Assembly (NCBI GenBank): GCA_003255025.1
Contig: QANY01008723.1
Coordinates: 1,302,001-1,366,000, forward strand
Direction of reading: 5' to 3'
Length of the DNA stretch: 64,000 nt
Source of the DNA: Datisca glomerata
Lineage: Eukaryota; Streptophyta; Magnoliopsida; Cucurbitales; Datiscaceae
The position numbers and the translations under genes were made by a program. The notes below the pieces were generated by a model. The model made no database searches. It saw only the letters and a program-made list of their open reading frames with translations, and had not been told where the DNA came from. Shown piece by piece: positions 48,171 to 59,738 of the stretch. Each line of letters opens with the position of its first letter. Position 1 is the first letter of the stretch.

Positions 48171-48656
48171 TTCACCAATGAATTTGTTTTTATTCAAGTT
48201 TGTTGAGAGAGGGAGATAATGACATGATTATTAAAAAAAAAATAAGCGGTGTAAAATAAATATTTAATCATTTAAGAAAGTATGATGCGTGATGCAAATA
48301 CTTAAATATTTAAAAATCTGATAAAAACATACTTCTTCCATGATGTTACGATCAACAATGATAGCTTATCTCATCTAAGGACAACGCCCGAGCTACCTCA
48401 TATCGCATCGAGACTCTTCTCATTTGGTTAACACTTCTCAAGATGTACTACATCTAGCTCAACCAATCACCATTCATTTTGGTCACCTTAGCCAATTTGA
48501 CTAGCTCCCATGAGAGATTTCAATGTGCTTCAGTCTAGGTGTTTAACCAACACATCGACTTTAAAGGTTGCTATGATCTAACGGTCTATCTAGGGACGGT
48601 CGCACCTCACCACTTCCTTTACAAGCTTTAGCTTCGCAAGCAACTCGATGACTCAA
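48168..48656. repeat. 489-bp tandem duplication, copy 1
   Basis: From TTTTCACCAATGAATTTGTT through GCAACTCGATGACTCAAA this block is followed immediately by a second copy with only scattered changes, an offset of 489 bases throughout. It abuts the 5' end of the copia gag remnant. I do not recognise the sequence; it encodes no long ORF. Confidence 0.95.
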
Positions 48657-49145
48657 ATTTTCACCAATGAATTTATTTTTATTCAAAATTGTTGAGAGAG
48701 GGGGATAATGACATGATTATTAAAAAATAAATAAAGCGGTGTAAAATAAATATTTAATCATTTAAGAAAGTATGATGTGTGATGCAAATACTTAAATATT
48801 TAAAATCTGATAAAAATATACTTTTTCCATGATGTTACGATCAACAATGATAGCTTGTCTCATCTAGGGACAACACCCGAACTATCTCATATCGCATCGA
48901 GACTCTTCTCGTTTGGTTAACACTTCTCAAGATGTACTACATCTAGCTCAACCAATCACCATTCATTTTGGTCACCTTAGCCAATTTGACTAGCTCCCAT
49001 GAGAGATTTCAATGTGCTTCAGTCTAGGTGTTTAACCAACACATCGACTTTAAAGGTTGCTATGAACTAACGGTCTATCTAGGGACGGTCGCACCTCACC
49101 ACTTCATTTACAAGCTTTAGCTTCGCAAGCAACTCGATGACTCAA
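48657..49145. repeat. 489-bp tandem duplication, copy 2
   Basis: Second copy, differing from the first at only a handful of positions (for example ATGCGTGATG versus ATGTGTGATG, and CCCGAGCTACC versus CCCGAACTATC). The duplication is young compared with the surrounding elements, or has been homogenised. Confidence 0.95.
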
Positions 49146-50329
49146 AGCACACGATTCTTAAGTTTCTCTCACTGAATAGAGGACTGCTAGGGCGGCTTTA
49201 AACCACATCATAATCAAGTTTGCGTTGTGGACCTTGTAAAGGTTTTAACGTAAACGACCATCCGACTTAGTTTTTGGAAAAATTAGATTTTTCTTTTCTT
49301 TTTAAAACATAACTCTTTATAAATTTTTAAAAATTATAAATTTTTATAAAATTTAAAATTTATATTTTTATATAAAATTCACATTGTATTTAAAATTATT
49401 ACTCATTATAAATGTAAGCTACAATGATGCATGTACATGTTACATGGTAATTTGATATTGGCATATCTCTATTCCTATATGGCATGATTTATGAGGATTT
49501 GAGATTATAATAAATCATACATTCAAAACTAACATATTTATGGCTCATTTCTAATTACAACCCATAAAAAGAATAATAATTAATTATAATAATTTAAATG
49601 TTAGTCTTCATAGCGTATGTAATTATCTCCTTCTCCTTTAGGATGTCCCACTTCCATGTAATCCTTTACCAAGATCTAATCTCATTTTTTTAAAATTCAA
49701 ATTTTAATTAAAATTAATTTTTCAACAAGTTTTGCTTTGATAAATAATTACCAAGTAAATTAATCAATTAATTTATTTTAAAAATAACTTACAAATAAAT
49801 ACTAATTAATCAGTGTTGAAAAATTATCAAATTAAATTAATTTAATTTTTGGGCTTAGACGCGCTGGGGTTTCCAAGACCCTAAGATTTCGTAAACCCTA
49901 GTGCCACCCCCTAGGGTTTCCTTAAACCCTAGTGACAATGCGGCAAACAGCGCATGGCAACTGGTAGTGGTGAGTGTCGACGAGCGACGGACGACACGGA
50001 GAATGTCAGTGAACCTCAGGTTGCGTGTTGCTTTTGATCGGGAAGTGTTCATGATAGATTTACATGGAATTTAATGATACAATACTTGCATAATTTTGTA
50101 GTAGTGAAGTCCCTTATAGCGTTAAAAATCATTTTTGTAGTAACCGTCTTCTTTTTTTATCCTTACGGGTGAACTTTCACAACGTTGTCTGACCTATTGG
50201 CTTGTTAGTACCTTTTTTTCTTTTTGCTGTCATAACGGTTAGTAGTAAAGACATAGTAATTTGTAAATAAATATTAAGTTTTGAAGAGGTTTAATAATCC
50301 TTACTAGCATTTTCTCTACTTTTGCAAAT
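49146..50329. other. AT-rich spacer with a cluster of AAACCCTA motifs
   Basis: Mostly AT-rich and without genes. Between 49893 and 49931 three AAACCCTA telomere-box-like motifs occur, two direct and one inverted, in a GC-richer island (49855-50050). The minus-strand ORF over this island has no recognisable domain. A TTTTGTAGTAGTG at 50094-50106 looks like an outward CACTA-type terminus but its partner was not found. Confidence 0.45.
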
Positions 50330-51097
50330 CTCATACGAGAGATTTTATGGTTATATTTATTTTTTGCATAATTATTTTTTGTCCCTTAGTTTCTGCAGTT
50401 GAACAATTAATAGTAACTATGTCAAAATTTATAGTTAAAAAAATGAACGTGAAACTAAAATGCAAAGTAAAGAATTTTACCAAAAAAATCAGGAGTAAGA
50501 TGAGATTTCACAAACTCATCCCAATGTAGTTACTCGATGCAGTTATATTTGATAGGTCGTTGCCTTAATTTTTCAGGGTCATCCAAATAAGGGAAAATAA
50601 ATTTTTGACTGAGGCTTGACTTAAATTTATGCCATAGTTCACCAACATTCATTAAGATATTCGCCTTGAGTGCTAGATCTATCACATATTGAGTCTACAC
50701 CAAAAGTAATTAATAAAGATTAAATAAGCTTGGAATCGCGAATAACAACTAAAAATAATTTATTAAAACGTGCAAATACCTCAATAGCTTTGTGCACCTT
50801 CACTTTCAGCTCTTTTAAAATATGGTGGTCCCAATCCTTGTAAGTTATTACAATAATTGAACGTGCACAACTTCCTATATAACTTTTAAATTTGGGAACG
50901 TTCTCGCCTACATGTTGTCCCTTAATATTTGTTGTGATAACCTTTTTTTCAAAGTTCATTGTATTAGTTTTCAAGGAAGTGAGGTAAGTCGGCCCTCTTT
51001 TCACTATTCTTTTTGTCGTACTAGTATTATTATCAATATTCAATCTATCTAAGTTATCGATAATCAAATTATCATCACTCGAGTCTTCTCGATCCAT
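50330..51097 (-). pseudogene. Plant En/Spm-type transposase fragment
   Basis: The frame 51097-50720 contains KRGPTYLTSLKT, then a FEKKVITTNIKGQHVGENVP segment, FKSYIGSCARSIIVITYKDW and LKELKVKVHKAIEVFARF. This is the pattern of the plant transposase domain (Ptta/En/Spm family) that also precedes a WxxFV motif. After stops the frame continues at 50700-50440 with WHKFKSSLKSKFIFPY and HWDEFVKSHLTPDFFGK, the WxxFV part. It is broken by several stops. Confidence 0.75.
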
Positions 51098-51879
51098 ATC
51101 TACAAGTTACAAAATGCATAATATACTAATTATTCACTCAAGTACACATGAGAAAGGAAGAAAAGAGTAAAATAATATACTACATAACCCCAATAGGGTA
51201 AAGTTGAATGAATGAGTTAATCAAAGGTCCACCTACAGTATGAAATATTGATCATCAAGTTAACAGTTATTTCATATAACTCAAAAGGAAATTCATATAA
51301 GTAGTAGCAAAAATATTGTGTAGTCACAAAATCCCAAGAAAACTCATTAAATTTCTTAAGTTCATAGTCAATTCATGTAACCAAACAAATTTAAGTAAAC
51401 AAAGTCGTGGGGGATAAAATAATGCAGAGATCATGGAAAAAGTATCAAACAATGGCAGAAATAATATGATAAAAATATCAAACAATGCACAAATGCATCA
51501 ATGACAACCATTCTACCAACTAAGATTATGGCCCGGGGGGTGAACTAACATAGAGAAAGAAGACAATGGCAGAAATAATGTTGCAAAATTATCAAAGTCG
51601 GGCAAAAATAATAAAGAAAGAAGAAATTAAAGCAACACTGCCATAATACCGAACAATGGCAGAAGTGGCGCACGGCTGAGGGTAGACATGAATTGAAAAT
51701 AATAAAGACGACAGTGGTAGAGAGGAGACGATGGTGGATGCAAGAATACGTCGGTGGAAAGAGGCAAGAAACGTGGCGCTAGAAGACAAAGATGGTGGGG
51801 GTAGCAGCTTCGGGTATGGGGTAGGGGAGAAGATGAATTAAAAATTTCTAGGGTTTTCATATATAAAGTCACCAAGCAC

Positions 51880-52150
51880 GACGGGTATCGAAACCCCATC
51901 GTGCGTGTCGCTAATAAAATGATGGGGTCTCAAGACCCCGCCTTATTGTTCTAATTAAAGAACAAAACAATGAGGTCTCGAGACCCTGTTGTGTTTTTCA
52001 CTGTCTCACTTATGGCGGGGTCACTAGATGCCGTCATTTTTTTCTTTAATTTAGTACAAAATGATGGGGTCACAAGACCTCGTTGTCTTAATTCATGTTT
52101 CATATTATGTAAAACGACAGGGTCTTAGTTCCCCAACCTGTCTCTTTTTT
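51880..52150 (-). repeat. CACTA subterminal palindromic repeats
   Basis: Five or six plus-strand units read GATGGGGTCTCAAGACCCCG, or variants with GGGTC...GACCC arms (about 51885, 51922, 51980, 52012, 52062, 52118). In CACTA elements such subterminal arrays bind the transposase. Confidence 0.75.
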
Positions 52151-52185
52151 AATGTGTGTCGTCGAAAAGTGAAATCGTTGTAGTG

Positions 52186-54510
52186 CATATCCATCGATTG
52201 TCATCATTTCACGTCATAAAAATTTACCTTTTATTCTCAAGTATCAAGTTTTAAGAACATAACTAAGCATGTTATGATACCACATTATTATCTTTTTAAT
52301 TAAATAAATAAAATTTAAGAGGTATCTAATAAATAATCATCTATTTACAAAGCTTCACACTTCAAAACAAACGATAAGATAAAAACAAAAAAAGTTTTAT
52401 GTTAACTTATTGTAGTCTAATTGTATAAACACTTTAAATCAGTCTCTTAATTCTTAAGAACCCAACATGTTATCCCAAAAAAATCAGACCGTAACTCTTC
52501 TAAATTTATCGATTCTCATTTCAGAATTTACCTATACGCTTGGAAAGAAAAAAAGCTAATAAAATCACTTAAAATATGAAAGCTTCTCTTTTTTTTTTAT
52601 TACCAGGTATATTATATGTTGTGAAAAGATAATATGTACAATAAATAATTAAGGTTGATGATTTGAAAATACATATAAGATTGAGATGACATAATTTTAA
52701 TTACATGGAATGAAAATAATAACCGTTGAATGTTTATTATAGTGATGGATGGTTGTGAGAAAAAGCCAAGAAAATGCAGGAAGAGAAAAAGACAAGAAGA
52801 GAGGATCCATGTCCCGTGATTTAATGAAATACCTTATAATTTTCATTTGTTGTCTCTCTGTTTTGTTGTAATTTCATCTAAAGATAAATTAAAAAATATA
52901 TAAAAAAACTAATTAAATTGGTGGTGTATAGAGAGATTTATTGGGTGCAAATATAATTTCTCAAGTTATTATAGATGTCTGTGAGAACTACAAAAATGAC
53001 TAAAACCAAAGCCTGTTTTACAAATATCTCGAGAATAAAAATAATTAAAATGTGGTAGGAAAAAACTGCAAATACGTCATTGATGTATATGTCTATTTAC
53101 TTGTATTAAATATCCCATTACTCATATTGGTTGATTGATTACTTATTTTTTGTATCATTAGCAGTCAATGAACCATCACAAATGCATACAACTTATTAAT
53201 TAAGTTTCAAACGTCACCTGATATATAATATAAAATTATTACGCTTTTGGCCATTTATGCAATATGAAAAATTCCGGGCCATTTTTAAACGGAACCCTTC
53301 TAACTGTCCTTTTTGCAATTTTCTTTCACTATATGTCTCATAACCTTGTACCTAACAATGGCTTCGAAACTTATTTTATAGTTCCACATTGTTTTTGGAA
53401 TCTCTTTCCGGTTCCGTGAATTGAATTCTTACTGTAATATTATGATTCCTTCTTGTTTTCGGTATTTTGTTTTGTTTAATTTGTCTGTCTTTCATTGGCA
53501 ACAAACAATAATACATGAATATATTAACGTCCAACTCCCACGTAAAGTTACATGATGCAAAAAGACTAAAACAGCCCTCATATACTTCAACCCCTAATTT
53601 CAAATTACTGGCAGAGTTGTAATTGCCTCAAAGTCAACTCAAATAAAGTTCACATAAGCGACAACGTATTTGTTTTACTTGAGCTTAGTGACTCATTAAG
53701 TTTTAGGTGTAATAAAGAAATCATTTCATTTTATAAGTTTTTGCCAATTTGCATTTACGTTTCACCATACGATATCTGCGAATATTTAGGTTAAAATATG
53801 TTTTTGATTCCTGAACTATGAAACATTTTTTATTTTGGCTCTTGAACTTTTTAACTCAATTTAGTCATTAAACTTTTAACATGATTTTAATCAAGTTCTC
53901 ATCTTCTAATCTAGATAATTAAAATATTACAGAAAAAATAACATATGAACTAAAATGAAAACATGACATATTGAATACTCAATTAACATTATATATATAT
54001 TAGTGCGTGCGCGTGTTGTGTGTATAATATCTAAATCAAATGATTGAGTTGTGATTTTTTCTTTCTATCTATAATATCATTTTCTACTAGATAATTATTA
54101 ATAGAGATATCTTCGAGTATATCAAATAATTTTCAGATGACATAATTTTCGTTTATCTATATTATAATTAGAATTAATTCTGGGATGACATAATTTTGTA
54201 AACTTTCACTTATAAAATAGACAATAGCTTAGTCTACAAAATAAAAACATTAAAAGACGAAAATATATACAATAATACAAAATATATAAAACTAAATAGA
54301 AAAGTGACTTCGGAAATGTGTGGTCATGATTAGATACTGGTTCAAAGCTTGATACACCATTAGAGTACTCTTAAGTGGAACTTCCCTTAAAATAGATGGG
54401 ACAAAATTTGTTACGGTGCCACAATTATTTAAAACCATTGGTTTAGTAGCCACTCATCTCCATAATCCTGGAGGAACCAAAACACATAGCGAACACAACA
54501 GAGAGAAATT
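52186..54510. other. Intergenic region and P450 promoter, mostly AT-rich
   Basis: No gene. A dispersed-repeat-like segment lies at 53790-53920 (ATTCCTGAACTATGAAAC, CTCTTGAACTTTTTAAC). A short TG/CG alternating run is at 54002-54022. Within 100 bases of the P450 start, ATTATTTAAAA (54424-54434) is the best TATA-like candidate, but this is only a guess. Confidence 0.45.
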
Positions 54511-55774
54511 ATGTCGACTGCTCTGTTGCAAACGATAACACAAACAGAGAGTCCAACTTTGTTGCTGTTCCATCCCTACTCCTACACACTTTATGCCATC
54601 TTCGTTATATTCCTCCTGAAATGGTGGTTTTCACAACAATATTTAAAAAAGAATCTTCCACCTTCTCCATCAAAGCGTCCGCTTATTGGGAACTTACACC
54701 AACTTGGGTTGAATCCCCATATGGGACTACGAGACTTAGCTCGGCGCTATGGCCCTGTAATGTTGCTTCACTTTGGGAGCAAGCCTGTGCTTGTTGTCTC
54801 CTCACCTGATGCTGCTGGTGAAATTATGAAAACCCACGACATCATCTTCGCAAACCGACCCAAGATGAGCCTCTTGGATAAACTTCATTACAATTGCAAA
54901 GACATGGCCACCGCCCCTTACGGAGAGTATTGGAGGCAAATGAAAAGCATATGTGTTTTGCATCTTTTGAGCAACAGAAGGGTTCAATCATTTCAGGCAA
55001 TCAGAGAAGAGGAAGTTAGCTTAATGGTTGGGAAGATCAAACAGCTTAGATCTTCTTCTCCTAATTCATCCGTGAATTTGAGTGAGATTATCATGAGGCT
55101 TACCAATGATGTGATATGCAGGGCAGCATTAGGGATGAAGTATGGTGTAGGAGACGATGGGGATAAATTCAAGAAGCTTCTAGCAGACCTATTCGAGTTA
55201 ATGGGTGTTTTCAGTTTCGGAGACTATATGCCTTGGCTTGTTTGGGTGGATAAAATCAATGGTTCGGCTGCTAAAGCAGAGAAAGTCGCAAAAGATTTTG
55301 ATGATTTTTTCAACAGAGTAATTCAAGAGCATATTCAGAATGACAACACAGAAAATAGTGCTGATGTTATTGATTTGGATCACGAGGATTTTGTCCATGT
55401 TTTGCTTCGGATACAAAGAGAAAACTTGACCACCATTCCTCTTGATATGCTTAGTATCAAGGGTTTAATCTTGGTAAGATCCACATCCTAGTTCAGACAT
55501 CAAGGGTTTAATCTATATAACTTTTTCTTTTCCTTTTCTTGAAACCATTAATTCTACATGACATGTTTAAATGAGGAGTTTTTCTGCCATATCAAAACAA
55601 TATTGATAACGGGGTTGATCTACTATTGAGTCGCCCCCATGTAGAACCCATGTAGAGATTAGAGGCGAAACCATAATTTATATTCTGAGGAGTGTACAAA
55701 TTTAATCTTTTTAAACTTAACGTTTATGCATAGGTACCACTGTTGATAATTGAGATACACTATATATATGTGTA

Positions 55775-55854
<80 letters not shown>

Positions 55855-57035
55855 TGTCTGTGAAATTAGCGATTGAAAAAATTGATTGTTTATCTTTATA
55901 TGTTAGCTTAATCAAACCAAACTTGGGAACTTTTGTTTTTCCAAAACGTGCAGATCATTTATTATTGGATTTTTACTATTTCTGAGCAATTCTCTTAGTC
56001 ATTATAAATCAAAGAGCCTCTAACAAACGCATCCTCCATTTTGTCTACTACCCAATTTTCCAACATTCACTGCTGAGATTACTATGGGATCTTAGTAAAA
56101 AAAACAATATTTATTTGTTTGGATTTTTATTTTAAATTCTACCATAGGATATGAGCCAATGAGGCCGGAGTTCAGAATTTCGCTTTAGATGCCATTTAAT
56201 TATTTCATTCAATAAGTATATGTTGGTGTAATACCAAAAACTCAGGGGGTGCCACCTTAAGGTACGTCTAGTTCCACGCATGACAGTAATGATTTAGAGT
56301 GATGGATCAATCCCGGATGTAGCACTAGTCACGGTATCGTAGGACCATTGAATTAGACAAAGAAACCTTATATTTCCAAGTCTCCTCAATAAATAATCAC
56401 ACTCTCTTATCTTTGTTTAGGACATCTTTGCTGGTGGAACAGGCACTACATTCAAATTACTGGTGTGGGCAATGTCGGAGCTGATAAAAAATCCAATGGT
56501 AATGAAAAAACTGCAGAATGAGGTGAGAGGAATAGTTGGACGTGGCAAAACCCATATAACTGAGAATAATTTGGAAAGTATGCATTACATGAAAGCGGTA
56601 ATCAAAGAAAGTCTACGTTTACATCCTCCTATTCCCTTATTACTACCTCGGGAATCAACACAAGAAATCAAAATAAAAGGCTACCATATCCCAGCAAAAA
56701 CACAAGTTTTAATCAATGCATGGGCTATAGGAAGAGACCCAGAATTTTGGGAAGAACCAGATGAGTTTAAACCTGAAAGATTCTTAAATAGTGAAATTGA
56801 TTACAAAGGACATGACTTCCAATACATCCCATTCGGAGCTGGACGAAGAGGTTGTCCTGGGGTTCAATTTGCTGCTGCCGTTATGGAGCTTGCCTTAGCA
56901 AAACTAGTACATGACTTCGATTGGGAATTGCCTGATGGTGTGAAAGGAGAATATTTGGACATGAGTGTAGCCCCTGGCATAAATTTACACCGAATGTTTC
57001 CTCTTCTAGCTGTGCCCACTCCGTATTCTTGCTAG
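54511..57035 (+). CDS. Cytochrome P450, CYP71A-like; exons 54511-55473 and 56421-57035
   Basis: The predicted product is 525 aa, normal for a microsomal A-type plant P450. Such enzymes are ER-anchored haem mono-oxygenases fed by P450 reductase. Order of features: hydrophobic anchor (about 24-40), proline hinge [13 protein letters not shown] (49-61), C-helix YWRQMKS (140-146), I-helix (322-339), K-helix ExxR (E384, R387), PERF (439-442) and haem loop [10 protein letters not shown] with ligand Cys466 (codon 56853-56855). The intron starts TTG|GTAAG, ends TTTAG|GAC, is phase 0, and sits at the usual CYP71 position. Oddities: the I-helix reads AGGTGTT where the family has AGGTDTT (Gly329), and the Glu of the family's LEWAM is Val336. 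All else looks intact, so it may be functional with altered chemistry, or at an early stage of decay. Substrate unknown; CYP71A members act on varied terpenoids, oximes and phenolics. Confidence 0.93.
55474..56420 (+). other. Intron of the P450 gene
   Basis: 947 bases with a GT start and AG end. Joining the flanking exons at these sites restores the conserved KGLIL-DIFAGG junction. It contains a long TG microsatellite and otherwise no recognised element. Confidence 0.92.
55761..55862 (+). repeat. (TG)n microsatellite in the P450 intron
   Basis: About 100 bases of nearly pure TG after a TATATATATG start, with a few TA and TC interruptions. The length is likely to vary between individuals. Confidence 0.97.
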
Positions 57036-57538
57036 GGTGGGAAAAGGCTCACAAAGAGTATATCTGTGTGCTGGCTGCTGCCGCTGGATGTTGCTGCTCT
57101 CAGTCTATTAATCTTGTTATTTTCATCTAGTGATCTTGTACTTTTCTTAAAGCGAGCTGGGCCGTTTGAAACCCCGCATGTATGTATATTTCCAGTAGCA
57201 ACAAAGTAGAAAATAATAATGGAACAGTTAATTTTCCCTCATATTTTATCTGTAGAAGTCTTCGTAAAATGTAATATTTTTAGCATAATTACTAATTTTT
57301 GTTATTCTTTAGATGCATCAATATTTGAGTTTTAGTAATCACAAACTAGATACCACTCGGATTATTTGTAATAATATACTTTTAAAAGTTTCATTTAAAA
57401 ATATATACTCATTTCTCAAAATTAAGAATTGTATATCTCTGACCCATAAAATCAAATCAAATAAATTGTTTATTTTCATTTTCAATGCATATCCCTTCCA
57501 GATGCATGTCCCTAACCCACAATACCCCTAAGGGATAT
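57036..57538. other. P450 3' flank
   Basis: The probable 3' untranslated region. AATAAT-like signals near 57206-57220 could serve for polyadenylation, but no exact site can be fixed. No other gene. Confidence 0.45.
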
Positions 57539-57880
57539 TATTACTTGAAGGTTTCAAGTATTTGTTTATGTCACTTGAATCCTTCAAGTCGTTATTTTTT
57601 TCTGTCAGTCAGAAACCTAGAGATCATACGACTACTTGAAAGGTCAAGTAATTTTTTATGACTACTGAACCCTTCAAGTAGTTATTTTTCCCTATCAGTC
57701 AGCAACCCAGACACTAGGGTGATTACTTGAAGAGTTCAAATAGTTGTTTATGACTACTTGAACCCTTCAAGTAGTTATTTATGACTACTTGAACTCATCA
57801 AATAGTTGTTTATGACTACTTGAACCCTTCCGGCAGTTATTTTTATTTTGCCAGTAAGTAACCAGGTAACTACATGAGTC
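57539..57880. repeat. About 91-bp palindromic minisatellite (array 2, same family as 2105-2590)
   Basis: Units contain ACTACTTGAACCCTTCAAGT and GATTACTTGAAGAGTTCAA, linked by TTGTTTATGA and ended by TTTTGCCAGTAAGTAACC or TCAGTCAGCAACCC, the same unit design as array 1. The marker CAGTCAG recurs about 91 bases apart (57604, 57695). One part is locally shortened to a repeat of the palindrome plus linker (57735-57830). Confidence 0.9.
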
Positions 57881-57914
57881 ATTTTCTATATCCAAAAAAT
57901 AGAGGAATGGATAC

Positions 57915-58382
57915 CCGGGTGTGTCTTGTTGAAGAATAAGAAGAAGAATGGGTTTGTCTCAGTGAAGAAGAAGAAGAAATATGGGTCTCGCTGAAGAAGA
58001 AGAACATGTCTCCATATTGTTGAAGAATCACATGGTCTCACTGAAGAAGAGGAAGGAGAAGAAAAAAAAGAAGCATAATTTTCCACTTAGGCAACAAGCT
58101 TCTTTGATGAAGAAGAAGAGAAAATAGAGAAGAAGCAAGATGAAGAGGAAGTAAAATGGAGACTATGGTGGATTCGATAAGTGCATTGAGAAGGAAAAAA
58201 GAGATTATTACGTATCTAATTTTATGAAGAAGAAGAAGATAAATTTGAGAAGAAGCAAGATGAAAAGGAAGCAAATATGGAGACTGTGGTGGATTTGATA
58301 AGTGCATTAAGAAGAGATGATTGAGTATATTTAATTTTGTGAAGAAGAAGAAGAGAAAATAGAGAAGAAGTAAGATTAGATG
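57915..58382. repeat. GAA-rich array including a 119-bp tandem repeat
   Basis: The plus strand is strongly purine-rich. From about 58100 a block containing GAGAAGAAGCAAGATGAA...GATAAGTGCATT recurs at about 58127, 58247 and 58365 (120 and 118 bases). Before that a smaller unit with GGGTCTC and CTGAAGAAGAAG repeats irregularly. Long ORFs on the minus strand here are low-complexity artefacts. Confidence 0.85.
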
Positions 58383-58755
58383 CATGATGGCTTTACATCA
58401 TTAGATCAAATCTGAACAGAACAAAATAACAAACATCTATATCAAACAATTCCATGTGATGATAATAAAGTTAAATACATCAAAGGTCACACATCATCAA
58501 AGTCACCAAGGTATCATCATTTTCATGCATGTAGTCCTTCCAAAAATGTATGCCCATGTAGATTAGAGAAAAAACAAGGAAACAAGCGTATGTCGGGCGT
58601 TTAGAGATCAGACACTACATTTACATGTATACAGCTACATCAGACAGAATGAGGGGGAGATGGAGAAAATTAAAGGTGCGTGTAGTGGAAGGGGTGGAGG
58701 GGGGAGTTGAGGATTGAGCTCTCTATCTTTCACAAAATATTTGAGGATTGAGCTT
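58383..58755. other. Intergenic, no gene seen
   Basis: Nothing recognisable. It may include the 3' untranslated end of the neighbouring LINE, since the LINE is on the minus strand and ends near 58756. Confidence 0.45.
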
Positions 58756-59738
58756 CTATCTTTCAACTAATGCAGAATTAAGCTCAGACATACAAAAACC
58801 TCTAACACTCCACAGTCTGAAGTTAACATTCTGGGAGATCATCTTGATAAGCACCACCTTGTCTGGAATTTTACCACAGAAAATCCTAGAGTTTTTTTTT
58901 CCTTCCAAATGATATATGAAATAAGAGAAGGCAACTCTTAGGATGGCCCCCAGAAAGGTTCTATCCCTAGATTTAACTAGTAGCCAAGAAATTAGTTGAT
59001 TCCAGTTAATGGCAAGGCATGTTAGATCACATTTGGCCATGAGTTCTTCCCATACTACTTTGGCAAATATACACTCAACAAACAAGTGCCGGTCTGTCTC
59101 AGAATGCCCTACGCAGAACACACAATCCAAGCTTATAACTAAATATGAGCCCCATTGAGAAACTTTATCTCTAGTGGTTATCTTGTTCAAAAGGGCTAAC
59201 CAAGAGTTGCACCTTAGAATGTAGAGGGAGAACCAAATGAGTTAGGACCATATCACAGGGTCTCTATGGGGAGATAAATGGTCATGGACTACTGGCACTA
59301 ATGTGGTTGAGGGGGGGTGGGAACATCTTTGATTTCCATGAGTGCCTTTGAGCAGATTGGAGTCCAGCACCATTAGCCATCCACTATGATCTCACTCACC
59401 TTGGATTCAAAATTCCATCTTGTACATGTTATGAACCTCTGTCCAAGCTTTGGAAGGAGGGGGCCCAAGCGATGCCGGTTATCCGTAAGAGGGTTTACTG
59501 AGGCTCCATCCCCAATACACATAGAACAGAAATATAAGAACTTATTCCTAAGCTTAAGTAACTTCCTCTAGACCCAAGATGAGTTAGCTGGAACATGGGT
59601 AATAAATATGGAGCTCTTTCTAATTAGGTAAACTTGACACCAATTCTTCCACAGAGAATGCTTAGAAACCAATACCAAGAACCACAAATGCTTAGCCACT
59701 GCCACCTTTACAACCAAATCCTTAAGTCCCAGACCCCC
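58756..59738 (-). pseudogene. LINE ORF2 C-terminal part with zf-RVT
   Basis: The text begins GGLGLKDLVVKVAVAKHLWF (59727 downward), the GGLGL...KHLW motif after RT. RKLLKLRNKFLYFCSMCIGD (near 59570-59510) and GPPPSKLGQ follow. The segment 59190-58756 has the zf-RVT finger: a CVFC motif and HLFVEC, followed by AKVVWEEL. The frame is broken once or twice. Confidence 0.82.

Larger units (their letters stand above)
50330..52185 (-). mobile_element. CACTA (En/Spm) transposon fragment
   Basis: On the minus strand the element starts at 52185 with CACTACAACGATTTCAC, a standard CACTA terminus. About 300 bases of subterminal repeats follow (51880-52150), in which palindromic motifs such as GGGGTCTCAAGACCCC recur at intervals of about 50-70 bases. 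A transposase remnant lies at 51097-50330. The opposite terminus was not found within the element, so the low boundary is the end of recognisable coding sequence. Confidence 0.8.

Noticed and set aside
55743..55985. 80-codon plus-strand ORF with alternating Cys-Val
   Set aside because: It is the translation of the TG microsatellite inside the P450 intron.
57886..58385. Two minus-strand ORFs of 66 and 115 codons rich in Ser, Leu and Phe
   Set aside because: They read the GAA-rich array in antisense and contain its 119-bp repeat.
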